A stretch of DNA of 64,000 bases, taken from the NCBI RefSeq assembly GCF_900104665.1, contig NZ_LT629967.1, positions 152,242 through 216,241 on the forward strand, read 5' to 3'. The position numbers and the translations under genes were made by a program. The notes beneath the pieces were generated by a model that did no database searches, was not told the DNA's origin, and worked only from the letters and a program-made list of their open reading frames with translations. Within the stretch, counting starts at the first letter, position 1. Every line of letters begins with the position of its first letter. Below, in pieces: positions 19,323-27,880 of this stretch. The stretch is from Traorella massiliensis. GTDB taxonomy: Bacteria; Bacillota_I; Bacilli_A; Erysipelotrichales; Erysipelotrichaceae.

Positions 19323-20440
19323 ATCTCGCCCTCTCTTTCCATCATACCACCTGTTATTTTCCCAACAATCGGATAGATTAATACCTGATCGCTTTCTTCA
19401 ATAAAACCATACCGGATCATTTCTTTCATTACGTTCACTGCCAACTGTTTTTTCCCTTGTTCCCGATATTTTTTAGGAAGTTTTTCAAAATATGGCTGAA
19501 TAGCATTTTCACATAGTCGTAAAAAACTATCTTTTTCCATATATATTTTCTCATCAGATAGAGGTTTTAATTTATAAGCAGCTACTTTGCGAACAATCTT
19601 TTCATTTACAAACAATATCAAATCAGAAATGGTATTATTAGCAGGAAAACTTTTTCCCATTGAACTCTCTTCATCAACGCTGATATAGGCACTTGTTTTA
19701 TGTACATGTAAAGTAGAATTAAAGTAAATTTCAAAATCATGACTGATTTGATTACGATAATTACGAATATACAGAAAATCTTCATTTTCATCATCGTTGC
19801 GATAGACTCCAGGTGATAAAAGAAGCTTTCTATAAATTCTTTGTCTTCGAACGACTCCTCTATCTTCGTCTACATTGATCCACTCACTATTTTCGAAATC
19901 TTCTGGTTTTTCATACTCCATGACATCACGAACAAAGTTACGAATAAAATAACGTGACGTTCCTGTATTTTCATATAGAACTTCTGTTGAGATATCTTGT
20001 GTAAAACGTTCTTCGTCCCCTTCTGTCTGAATCAGCATTCCTTGAGAAACACAGTATTTTATAACCTTTACAATTTGTCTTCTTGCGGTAAAATTTGTCC
20101 AGTCAAAAGATTCTTCACTGAATTGCGCATGAACATATTCTGTCAAAGATGACAACACAAATTGCTCTTCTTTTTCCTTTTCCTCTAAAAACATCAGTAC
20201 ATAACACAACATTTGATATTCACGCACACTTTGAAATTCCTGAATTCCCATCCATGCTTCCGCTTTTCCTGGTATCTTTTCAAGTTTTATCATCTGGGGA
20301 TTAATGACGATGATATAACCCAGTTTCTCCTGCATGAATTTCTTTATTTCCTTTAGATTATCTTTGATCATGTAAAATAAGGCCGAATCGTCTTTTTTTA
20401 AAATCCATCTGCGACTCATTAATTCCTCAATTGCCTTCAT
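19319..20440 (-). CDS. jetB: Wadjet subunit JetB
   Basis: About 373 residues. The family role is the winged-helix KITE-like subunit bridging JetA and the JetC heads. The opening RRWILKKDDSALFYMIKD and LGYIIVINPQMIKLEKIPGK fit the JetB of the type III group (DUF6063-like) better than the DUF4194 JetB of type I; this rests on memory of the families. I set the start at the ATG at 20440, seven bases after GGAGG, so it overlaps the jetA stop by 14 bases. The open frame reaches back to 20500, but that part lies within jetA and lacks a ribosome site. Confidence 0.88.
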   Translation of the reverse strand: MKAIEELMSRRWILKKDDSALFYMIKDNLKEIKKFMQEKLGYIIVINPQMIKLEKIPGKAEAWMGIQEFQSVREYQMLCYVLMFLEEKEKEEQFVLSSLTEYVHAQFSEESFDWTNFTARRQIVKVIKYCVSQGMLIQTEGDEERFTQDISTEVLYENTGTSRYFIRNFVRDVMEYEKPEDFENSEWINVDEDRGVVRRQRIYRKLLLSPGVYRNDDENEDFLYIRNYRNQISHDFEIYFNSTLHVHKTSAYISVDEESSMGKSFPANNTISDLILFVNEKIVRKVAAYKLKPLSDEKIYMEKDSFLRLCENAIQPYFEKLPKKYREQGKKQLAVNVMKEMIRYGFIEESDQVLIYPIVGKITGGMMEREGEI

Positions 20441-21920
20441 AAAATTCCTCCATTCTGAAGTGAATACGAAAAGACGGCATATAAAAATCTCCATCTTCAC
20501 ATTTTACTTCGCACATTTTCAGATGGCTGTCATCAATCCAATAATCAGCTCCCCATTCACATTTGCCTGCATGATTTAAATCAGCCAATCCTCTGCTTAA
20601 AAGATTTAAAAGCAATTTACGGGTATATCCATCAATCATCGGCAATTCTGAAAAATCAATCGTATTTTCTTTCATCAGTTCCATGATAATATTTTGATCA
20701 TTTTTGATTCTATCGAGATGCTGCTGACGCTGTATTTCTTTTTCTAATGTATAATCCTGTGCTGGAAGACGTTTGCTTCTATTTTTTATGATTCTTATCC
20801 TTGGCTCCAAATCATAGTAAGTAGGATCTTCATCATAGACACCACTATCAATACTATCCGTTTCTCTCACATTTAGATTTTTCAAATGCAAACAGGTATC
20901 TACTCCAAAAACCATGGAGCTCATTTTATGCGCTTCATTGATATTTTGACACATGCCGAATATATGAGCGATATGACGATATTCTTCTTTCCGATTCGCA
21001 CCTATATTATACAATTCACCGATTTGCTGGGCATATCTTGTAATTTTGCGAATGATATCACTTGTAATATCACTCATTCTTTCTACTTCACTAACACTAT
21101 TTTCACCAACAAACCAGTTATGAATACTTTGCCATCTTCCCTTTATATTTTCATAAATTTCTTCTTTTTCAATCTTTCTCTCAATTCTAGGAATTGATAT
21201 TTCATATTCACAAACTTTATCAAATATCGTCATGATAGAAGTTTCATCGACTTCTTTGATGTATTCTTCTAAAACAAGAGCCTGTTCCTGTAATCCTTTC
21301 ACAAAGTTCCGAAGATATTAAATAATTTGATCTTTAAATATTAAAAACTCATTGGTTTTCATCATTTCTTCAGCACGAGCACTACTCAATGTTCGAATAT
21401 AATCCTGATAATTACGATTTAATCGAATAAAGTCATTATTTAAATCGTTCCACCAAATACTTACTTCAGAGATATCTTTTTGAGAAATCTCTTTTATTTC
21501 ACAAATCCGTTTATGAATCCTTTCAAGTAAAGAAGGCTCTAATGAAGCTCCTTCTACTTCTAAATTTTCAAGACGAATCATCATTCGTTCTATTTCAATG
21601 GTATAGTCGCTAAGCTGATAGCGGTATTTACGATTTTTAAATTCTTCAATCGTCAGCACCTTCGTTGTATCTTGCATAGCCTCAAGATTTTTCCATTCCG
21701 TCAATTGACTTAGATCCGACTGACACAATTCAAGCGTATAATCTGGAAATAATCCTGTCTGTATCATCATTTCATAAACATCTTCTTTATGCATCCAGTA
21801 ATGAATTTTTTCATACTCTTCATAAAAATATCGAATAATTACACGATATCTTTCAACATTTTCAGCACGTAAATAATTGATTTCAGATAATGGTTTTAAT
21901 AATTTCTCATTTATTTTCAT
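20427..21920 (-). pseudogene. jetA: Wadjet subunit JetA interrupted by one in-frame TAA
   Basis: The frame from the ATG at 21920 (ribosome site GAGGAAG) runs 200 codons to TAA at 21320-21318 and then continues without shift to a stop at 20427, 497 codons in all, the expected JetA size. Around the stop the reading is FLIFKDQII-stop-YLRNFVKGLQ, which flows as one helix, so a single base change (for example CAA to TAA) explains it. JetA is the kleisin-like linker of the SMC complex. A GTG at 21302 could restart translation but has no ribosome site. The operon is probably inactive unless the stop is suppressed, restarted, or a sequencing error. Confidence 0.88.
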
Positions 21921-21978
21921 GACTTACTTCCTCATTGCTAGTATATCATTTTATGTAATGATTCGATAGTAAATATTT

Positions 21979-22275
21979 TTAAAAACTTATTTCATCATCA
22001 ATCTGAGCAATTACATCATTTTTCACAATAAAGCAAACAGTAATTTTCTGTCTTCCCTCAAATGTATCATAAATACGTCCTGCACTTCGAGTCCCTTTAG
22101 CTACTGAATAAACACTATTCGCAACATAGCCTACAGTAGCTCCTGCCTCCGTTACGACCTTGATGGCTTCTTCATCATAGTCATTATTCACATCTTTTTC
22201 TAACCATAAATTCTGTCCCACCTTAAAAATCTCAGTTCCAAAATAATGACTTGTACCTACAATGGTAATAAACAT
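21979..22275 (-). CDS. Stand-alone HIRAN-domain protein
   Basis: A 98-residue protein made of one HIRAN domain: the core FITIVGTSHYFGTEIFKVGQ, KDVNNDYDEEAIKVVTE, GATVGYVANSVYSVAKGT and a final strand pair. In larger proteins HIRAN binds DNA 3' ends or damaged forks, as in HLTF; stand-alone bacterial copies have no fixed role. It lies 58 bases upstream of jetA on the same strand with no terminator between, so it is the first gene of the Wadjet operon. I use the ATG at 22275, behind GGGAGG; the frame opens at 22296. Its part in Wadjet activity is inference. Confidence 0.83.
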   Translation of the reverse strand: MFITIVGTSHYFGTEIFKVGQNLWLEKDVNNDYDEEAIKVVTEAGATVGYVANSVYSVAKGTRSAGRIYDTFEGRQKITVCFIVKNDVIAQIDDEISF

Positions 22276-22365
22276 ATATATCCCTCCCACCATCATTATA
22301 ACAAACTCCCTGTTAACTTATTTTAACACTCACAAAAATATGTTAGAATAAAACCAGGTGATAAT
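22276..22365. promoter_or_regulatory. Divergent promoter region with candidate operator
   Basis: Ninety bases separate the WYL regulator and the HIRAN-Wadjet operon. A reverse-strand TATAAT lies at 22300-22295, close to the HIRAN start. The inverted repeat GTTAA-(6)-TTAAC at 22312-22327 covers where its -35 region would be. A TAGAAT at about 22343 serves as a likely -10 for the regulator. This is the arrangement of a locally autoregulated divergent operon. Confidence 0.6.
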
Positions 22366-23331
22366 ATGAAACAGATAACATTAGCGATTTATGAAATCAT
22401 GTGTCATGAATCAGATGAAGAGCATCCTATTTCAAGACATAAAATATTAGAGCTTCTTGAAAAGCGTTATGATCTAGAAATTACCCGTCAAACCTTGAAA
22501 AAGCATTTTGACCTGTTAGCAGAGCATGGAATTGAAGTTGAATATGATAGCATTAAAAAAGCATATTATCTAAATTCACGTGAATTTGAAAAATCAGAGA
22601 TTCATCTATTATGTAATGCTGTCTATTCTTCACATTTTATTCCCGAATCAGATTCAAAAAAATTAATCAAAAAATTATTGGATACACAAAGCAAATATGT
22701 TTCACAAAGTTTTAATAATAATGTCTATGTAAAGAATGAGCGTAAATCTTTAAATAAACAATTCTTTTATAATGTCGAAACCCTTCTTGAAGCCATCCAA
22801 AACAAAAAAGCTGTTTCTTTTCTATATATGAAATATAATCATCAGAAACAGCTAGTACCTAGAAGAAAAGAAAGATATTTGATTCATCCCTATCATATTA
22901 TTTATGCGAATGAAAATTTTTATCTGATCTGTCGTAATGATCATTATGATAATTTATCGCATTATCGAATCGATCGTATGCAAGATATACAAATAACTGA
23001 TATAGTTTTAAAGAAACTTGGTAAGGATTTTGATCCTTATGAATACGCCAAAACAAAGATTTTTATGTATGGCGGGGATGAAGAAATGATTTCGCTTCTT
23101 TGTGATGATGTCATATTCGATGATATCATCGATCGTTTTGGAAGAGATGTCATGATTCAAAAAGCTGGCCATGATCACTTTCAGGTTTATCTGAAAAGTT
23201 CAAGACAAGGCATTCTTTATTTTGCTTTACAATATGCTGCTCACTGTCAGATCATGACACCCGCTTCTTTAAGAAATGAAATGATCCAAATATTACAAAA
23301 CACTTTAGAGAAATATCAATCTAAACGATAA
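22366..23331 (+). CDS. WYL-domain transcription regulator
   Basis: A 321-residue regulator. Residues 1-75 are a winged helix (HPISRHKILELLEKRYDLEITRQTLKKH is the helix-turn-helix, split over the recognition helix), 140-235 a WYL domain (AVSFLYMKYNHQKQL, then RKERYLIHPYHIIYANENFYLIC and LSHYRIDRMQDI), and the rest a WCX extension. WYL regulators bind nucleic-acid ligands and commonly control phage- and plasmid-defence loci. It is transcribed away from the HIRAN-Wadjet operon and is its likely controller. Its 3' end overlaps the convergent gene by 11 bases. Confidence 0.93.
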   Translation: MKQITLAIYEIMCHESDEEHPISRHKILELLEKRYDLEITRQTLKKHFDLLAEHGIEVEYDSIKKAYYLNSREFEKSEIHLLCNAVYSSHFIPESDSKKLIKKLLDTQSKYVSQSFNNNVYVKNERKSLNKQFFYNVETLLEAIQNKKAVSFLYMKYNHQKQLVPRRKERYLIHPYHIIYANENFYLICRNDHYDNLSHYRIDRMQDIQITDIVLKKLGKDFDPYEYAKTKIFMYGGDEEMISLLCDDVIFDDIIDRFGRDVMIQKAGHDHFQVYLKSSRQGILYFALQYAAHCQIMTPASLRNEMIQILQNTLEKYQSKR

Positions 23332-23998
23332 ACTTTTCGATATATTCAATATATCCATCATTTCCCCATTCTTTTGTCCAAAATTCAACACTGCTATATA
23401 CTTTATTTAAACATTGAATATACGTTTCAATTTCAACATCGGGATATTGATCATAAAAAGACTGACCTAATGATTTACTTAAGTAAATCATGATTTCATC
23501 TACACAATCTTCAAAATTAAATGACTGCTGATGAAGATAAGCATACTGTCGAACAATTTCAATTTCCAGCATTTTTAATATCTCTCTTCCAGATAGCTTA
23601 AAAATAGAATTGAATTGATAAAGGACCATATCAATCACATATAATTGATCCAGATACTCATCAATTTGATCATCTTGAAAAATTCCAACTTCTTTTTTTG
23701 CACGAATACGTTTCTTTGTAAGCTGATAATCGGAAATTCTTTCTCCTTTTTTAGGAATTTCTTTTGATAATAATCCCATCATTTCATTCCAATGTGTTTC
23801 ATCAAAAGGCTGCTGATCAGCAAGTATAGATCCTATTTGAACACCTACCGCATAGGTAAGCAGCTGAATCGCTTGTTCTTCTTCAAATCCATTTTCCAAT
23901 AATTGATGATAGGTATCATATGTGCTTTGAGGATCTTTCATATCTAATTGATTCCTGACTACGTTTTCATATTGTTCACATATAAATTGTTTACTCAT
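23321..23998 (-). CDS. Conserved cytoplasmic protein of unknown function
   Basis: A 225-residue mostly helical protein without signal peptide or membrane segments. The segment ENGFEEEQAIQLL followed by VQIGSILADQQPFDETHW recalls the short DUF1841-type motif found in small Bacillota proteins, but I cannot assign it. It ends inside the 3' end of the WYL gene and lies nine bases downstream of the metallophosphoesterase, so the two share a transcript. Start ATG at 23998 behind AGGAGG. No function is proposed. Confidence 0.72.
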   Translation of the reverse strand: MSKQFICEQYENVVRNQLDMKDPQSTYDTYHQLLENGFEEEQAIQLLTYAVGVQIGSILADQQPFDETHWNEMMGLLSKEIPKKGERISDYQLTKKRIRAKKEVGIFQDDQIDEYLDQLYVIDMVLYQFNSIFKLSGREILKMLEIEIVRQYAYLHQQSFNFEDCVDEIMIYLSKSLGQSFYDQYPDVEIETYIQCLNKVYSSVEFWTKEWGNDGYIEYIEKFIV

Positions 23999-24007
23999 AA
24001 TAGCCTC

Positions 24008-24751
24008 CTATAATATTCGAATGATCTGTTCATATAATAAAATATCTTGATTTGTAATTTTTTTGTTATCATGGTAATGTCCAAAAAACCAGACTTGATA
24101 TTCAACCATATTCTTTATTTCTTCTAAATAATCTGTCAGCATATCTCTTTGATACATACCAAAAGATAAAATAGCTTGAATGCTGCTGGAAGCACAATGG
24201 GTAACGATATAATCAACCTTATGATTTACCTTTTTAAGATTGCTTCTGCCTTCTTCCATTTCATCTTCACTTGGTAATTCTTCTTTCCACCAGGATACAT
24301 GATTGATTCTAAATGGACGTGGCTGTCTACGAGCTTTTTCTAACTGTTCAAAGAAATCAGGATCATGAGGTTCTAAGATCCCGCCACTAATATCATGAGA
24401 AGAGGCACCGCCAAAAGTAAAGAATGTCTTTCCTTGAATCTCAAATATTTGCCCTCTTTGTAAATGAATAACGGATGGACGAATAAAATGCACTTTCCCG
24501 CCATGCCACATTTCTGTTTTATAAGTATTCAAAAGATCATAATTTTCATGATTTCCATCTACCCATAAAGTAGTATATGGTCGGCTTTCCAGCCAGTCTA
24601 AACGTTCATCCTGCTCCTTAGATTCATTCCATAAACCAAAATCTCCACAAATAATGACATAGTCATCCTTGGTCATTTCGTTACATTCAAAAAAGATATC
24701 ACTCTTGAATCTTTCATAATCTCCATGGCAATCACCTGTAATATAAATCAT
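24008..24751 (-). CDS. Calcineurin-like metallophosphoesterase
   Basis: A 247-residue enzyme with the five metallophosphoesterase blocks: ITGDCHGD (Asp, His), IICGDFG (Asp), WVDGNHEN (Asn, His), VTHCASS and FFGHYHDN, giving a two-metal centre that hydrolyses phosphodiesters or phosphomonoesters. This short form is common in gut Bacillota; the natural substrate is unknown, with nucleotides or nucleic-acid ends possible. It is 11 bases downstream of the HigA-like antitoxin gene and just ahead of the unknown 225-residue gene, so it belongs to a run of closely spaced reverse-strand genes. Start behind AGGAGG. Confidence 0.9.
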   Translation of the reverse strand: MIYITGDCHGDYERFKSDIFFECNEMTKDDYVIICGDFGLWNESKEQDERLDWLESRPYTTLWVDGNHENYDLLNTYKTEMWHGGKVHFIRPSVIHLQRGQIFEIQGKTFFTFGGASSHDISGGILEPHDPDFFEQLEKARRQPRPFRINHVSWWKEELPSEDEMEEGRSNLKKVNHKVDYIVTHCASSSIQAILSFGMYQRDMLTDYLEEIKNMVEYQVWFFGHYHDNKKITNQDILLYEQIIRIL

Positions 24752-24762
24752 GATTTCCTCCT

Positions 24763-25788
24763 TTATTTTAAAAGCCGATTATATTGCTGATAAAGAGGGG
24801 ATGAATATTTTAAAAGATGGTCATGAGCAAGCCTATATACAATGAATGATTTTGGATATTTAATTTCATCATCTATCTTATATTCTTTTTTAACTACGAA
24901 ATCATGATAGTATTTATTTTCTACCATCCACTGAAATGCCTGTTCATCCGCTTTTATTTCAATATCTCTCTCATCTTCAAATGAAATCAGGCTCATTGAT
25001 CTTGCTTTATTAAAATCACTTTTACAATGAGCTAATTCATGTAACAATGCAAAGTAAATGTCTGCAATTCTTTTATGCTTATAGGTAATATAAATGGCTG
25101 GCATATTACGATGTACTTTAAAAGCACCTCTGATTTTAGAACCTGGAAGGTCTTCCTGAATCACCAATGCAATTCCATTTTCATTAAATACTTTTACTAA
25201 TTCCTGTTCATCGAATATATTCTGATTTGCTTTTTCATGAATATATCGTACAAGATATAAAATATTATCTTTTGTGTAATCCTTAACATCCTGTGTCAAT
25301 GTTTCACGATAACATTTTTCAAGCCAGAGTAAAAGTAATTCCTTTCGATCATTTTTACTTTTATAGAATAAATGGGATTCTAGATCATTGAGTTGTTCTG
25401 GACTGCTTACACGTAAATATTTAAGTATATCTTTAATAATTTCAATGGGTTCATAGATATCTGTAAAACGTATCCATGTTTTTTTTATAAGAGTTTTATA
25501 ATCAAATTTATTTAAATATTCTTTTTCACTCAAATGTTCTTTTTTTAAATAATGATCGATCTCATTTTCAATATGAAAATTGGATTCCATTCTATAGATA
25601 TAGTCAATAGGAATACCTGTAACAAAAGAAATCGAATCAATGATTTGAGCACTTAATTCACTTTTTTTAGATAAAATATCTATCAAATGTTTAGGTGTAA
25701 TATTGATTCTGCTCGCAAATTCTTTATTTGAAATATGATTCACTTCCAAATATTCTTTTAAATAATCTGCAAAACGTATTCTTCCCAT
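24763..25788 (-). CDS. HigA-like antitoxin with ImmA/IrrE protease domain
   Basis: A 341-residue fusion. Residues 5-65 are an XRE-type helix-turn-helix (KEFASRINITPKHLIDILSKKSELS) and about 180-300 an ImmA/IrrE metallopeptidase domain with the zinc motif HELAH near 247 and the downstream acidic segment EIKADEQAFQWM. The first domain would bind the operon promoter and the toxin. The second may cleave a partner protein in response to a signal, by analogy with ImmA. It follows the toxin gene by four bases. Full length for this antitoxin subfamily; zinc ligands intact. Confidence 0.87.
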   Translation of the reverse strand: MGRIRFADYLKEYLEVNHISNKEFASRINITPKHLIDILSKKSELSAQIIDSISFVTGIPIDYIYRMESNFHIENEIDHYLKKEHLSEKEYLNKFDYKTLIKKTWIRFTDIYEPIEIIKDILKYLRVSSPEQLNDLESHLFYKSKNDRKELLLLWLEKCYRETLTQDVKDYTKDNILYLVRYIHEKANQNIFDEQELVKVFNENGIALVIQEDLPGSKIRGAFKVHRNMPAIYITYKHKRIADIYFALLHELAHCKSDFNKARSMSLISFEDERDIEIKADEQAFQWMVENKYYHDFVVKKEYKIDDEIKYPKSFIVYRLAHDHLLKYSSPLYQQYNRLLK

Positions 25789-25792
25789 ATGC

Positions 25793-26116
25793 TCACCCCT
25801 TTCTTATTTTCTTAAAATCTTCATAATGATTCATTGAAATATATTCCAAGACAGCAACATTTTCTTTATCTCTTATGGACAAAATCAAACGAATAACGCC
25901 TCTATTTCTATTTAAATTAAAACTATAATATCCATTCAATTCATATTTCAATGCTTCAAAACCATACATATTTGAAATAGGATTCTTTTTCATTTCATGA
26001 AAAGATGAACATTGTCGAATATGATTTTTTATCATGTCTAATGTTTTTAATTCCTTGTAATGTTTTTGAATGCGCTTTTCACTCTTTTTATACAAATTTC
26101 CATATTCAATATACAT
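25793..26116 (-). CDS. HigB/RelE-family toxin
   Basis: About 107 residues with the RelE/HigB fold: helical N-terminus, MYGFEALKYELNGYYSFNLNRNRGVIRLI (the central strands with the Arg and Tyr positions used in mRNA cleavage, shown split here as SFNLNRNRG and VIRLILSIRDK) and the end YISMNHYEDF. Such toxins cut mRNA on the ribosome. It sits directly before the HigA-like gene, the reversed order typical of higBA. The start is uncertain: ATG at 26116 has a weak AAGAGA site, while the GTG at 26131 has none and abuts the palindrome. A long palindrome precedes it. Confidence 0.82.
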   Translation of the reverse strand: MYIEYGNLYKKSEKRIQKHYKELKTLDMIKNHIRQCSSFHEMKKNPISNMYGFEALKYELNGYYSFNLNRNRGVIRLILSIRDKENVAVLEYISMNHYEDFKKIRKG

Positions 26117-26139
26117 CTTTCTCTTAATCACTTAACTGC

Positions 26140-26169
26140 ATATATATTAACATATTGGTTAATATATAT
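26140..26169. promoter_or_regulatory. Perfect palindrome upstream of higBA (operator)
   Basis: Arms ATATATATTAAC and GTTAATATATAT, 12 bases each and perfect, around ATATTG. It lies immediately upstream of the toxin gene, where an XRE antitoxin dimer would bind for autoregulation. Confidence 0.75.
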
Positions 26170-26275
26170 CAATATAAACACTGTAGTAAATGATACCTCC
26201 TACTATTTTATATGCATCAAATTTTAATAATTCCCATTTTTTTAATATTTTAGTTAAACTTATAAATGTCAACCT

Positions 26276-26315
26276 AAAAATGTACATTTTTAAGAAATAA
26301 GAATGTACATTTTTC
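26276..26315. repeat. Two ATGTACAT palindromes
   Basis: AAAAATGTACATTTTT (26276-26291) is a perfect 16-base palindrome, and GAATGTACATTTTTC (26301-26315) repeats its core after ten bases. They lie between the dGTPase terminator and the toxin promoter. No transcript clearly uses them; the rest of 26170-26369 shows nothing recognisable. Confidence 0.55.
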
Positions 26316-26369
26316 TAATTTTCCTGTTCATCGTCTTTCTATTAATCAAAAAAAGAAATTTCCTAATAT

Positions 26370-26402
26370 ATAAAAGGAGTGACTTTTTCGAATCACTCCT
26401 TC
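26370..26402 (-). terminator. Terminator of the dGTPase gene
   Basis: AGGAGTGATTCG / CTCACTCCT-type stem: arms AGGAGTGA and TCACTCCT flank a ten-base loop, with TTTTAT following on the reverse strand. Confidence 0.82.
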
Positions 26403-27820
26403 TACATTCCTTTTAATTCTCGATATAATAATCGTGCATATCCATCTGTCATACCAGCAACATAATCCGCAGCTAACAGAAGTTTATCATAAATCTTTTC
26501 ATGATCACTTTTGTTTTGTACAGCATCATGATAGTTTTCTAAATAATTTAATGAAAGCAAAGCAAGATATTTCTTTTGAATTTCGTTTGGTTCATAATAA
26601 GCAGAATCATAATGTAAAGTAGCATTCGTAAACTGGTCTAAAAAGAAGGTCAGTATTTCATTACCCATGATTTCTACACGTAAAATTGATTTATCACAGT
26701 AAACTTTACGATAAGCAAATTTTTTTAATTCCTGTATGATCTTGCTTTCTGAACTGCACATGATAAGTTCCTTATCAAATGTTCCATTCATGATTTCATC
26801 ATAGTGGTTAATAAATGCATCTTTCACAGCAGTCACACAATACAATTGTTTGCTTGTCAGCCATTGAAAGATAGCTTGACGGTAGGGATCATGATCGACA
26901 CCATCATAAACCTTTTCTTTCTTAGCACTTTCCAGCTTCATTTCTAGCTGTTTCCTGCCATTTTCATCACCACTTCTATCAATCACGCTCATTAATTCAT
27001 CATAGGTATACATTCCCTTTTTATAGCCATCCTCTAGATCCGCAAAAGTATAGGCAAGATCATCTGCGGCCTCTAAGATAAAGGTCAATGGATTACGACA
27101 GCCAAAAGTACCTGTGTTAGCTTTAATGGTATTGAAAATATCTTTTTCACTCTCATAATAACCTATTTTCTTCGCAATTAATCTGCGATCTTTCTTTTCT
27201 TTTTCTTCTTCTTTTACTTTTTCTAAAGAATCTACCGGGTATTTAATGATCGTATCTAAAACACCACTTGTCAAATGCATCCCATATTTACCATTTAATC
27301 GATGAAGCTTGGTAATGATACGTAAAGCCTGAGCATTACCTTCATAATTATAGAAATCGAGTTTTTGTTGTTCACTAAGAAGCTCACTTAATTTTATACC
27401 ATGATATTCTATCACCGGAAGATTCTTTTTGAACCATTCACGAATCGAGGATTCTCCAAAGTGTCCAAAAGGAGGATTGCCAATATCATGAAGCAAAGAA
27501 GCACAATTAAGTGTTTCTACAACATTATGGACATTGATTTCTTCTTCCTCTAATTTTTTATCTTGAATCTCACTGCATATCTGCTTTCCAATCAGTTTCG
27601 CAAGAGAAGCAACTTCTAGAGAATGTGTTAATCTAGTACGCACAAAATCACTGCTATCCAAAGGAAAGACTTGTGTCTTATCCTGAAGTCTTCTGAAAGA
27701 TGCACTCGTAATGATACGATTATAGTCGCTTTCTACTTCACTTCTTAAATTTGTCAGCTTTTTACTTTTAGATTCCGGTATTCTTTTTTCACTTGTGATA
27801 TCGTTCCAATTCAATCTCAT
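26402..27820 (-). CDS. dgt: dGTP triphosphohydrolase family (HD domain)
   Basis: A 472-residue HD-domain enzyme of the dNTP triphosphohydrolase family, which splits dNTPs to nucleoside and triphosphate, thus lowering or balancing the dNTP pool; some members help resist phages. Visible are RRLQDKTQVFPL, RTRLTHSLEVASLAK (first His), LLHDIGNPPFGHFGE (the HD pair), and AADDLAYTFADLEDG (distal Asp). It is close in length to the longer form. Monocistronic: own terminator downstream. Substrate choice among dNTPs cannot be seen. The neighbouring defence genes make a defence link possible but unproven. Confidence 0.93.
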   Translation of the reverse strand: MRLNWNDITSEKRIPESKSKKLTNLRSEVESDYNRIITSASFRRLQDKTQVFPLDSSDFVRTRLTHSLEVASLAKLIGKQICSEIQDKKLEEEEINVHNVVETLNCASLLHDIGNPPFGHFGESSIREWFKKNLPVIEYHGIKLSELLSEQQKLDFYNYEGNAQALRIITKLHRLNGKYGMHLTSGVLDTIIKYPVDSLEKVKEEEKEKKDRRLIAKKIGYYESEKDIFNTIKANTGTFGCRNPLTFILEAADDLAYTFADLEDGYKKGMYTYDELMSVIDRSGDENGRKQLEMKLESAKKEKVYDGVDHDPYRQAIFQWLTSKQLYCVTAVKDAFINHYDEIMNGTFDKELIMCSSESKIIQELKKFAYRKVYCDKSILRVEIMGNEILTFFLDQFTNATLHYDSAYYEPNEIQKKYLALLSLNYLENYHDAVQNKSDHEKIYDKLLLAADYVAGMTDGYARLLYRELKGM

Positions 27821-27880
27821 GATACATCTCCTTCGATCTTCTTTATTGTATCACATTTTTTATTTTAATATATAAATTAG

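Noticed and set aside
20427-21302. The second half of jetA as a separate gene starting at GTG 21302
   Set aside because: No ribosome site precedes the GTG or the next ATG, and the frame and protein continuity with the first half point to one gene with a stop.
26140-26315. A short CRISPR-like array from the repeated palindromes
   Set aside because: Repeats are too short, differ in type and have no regular spacers; no cas gene is in the window.
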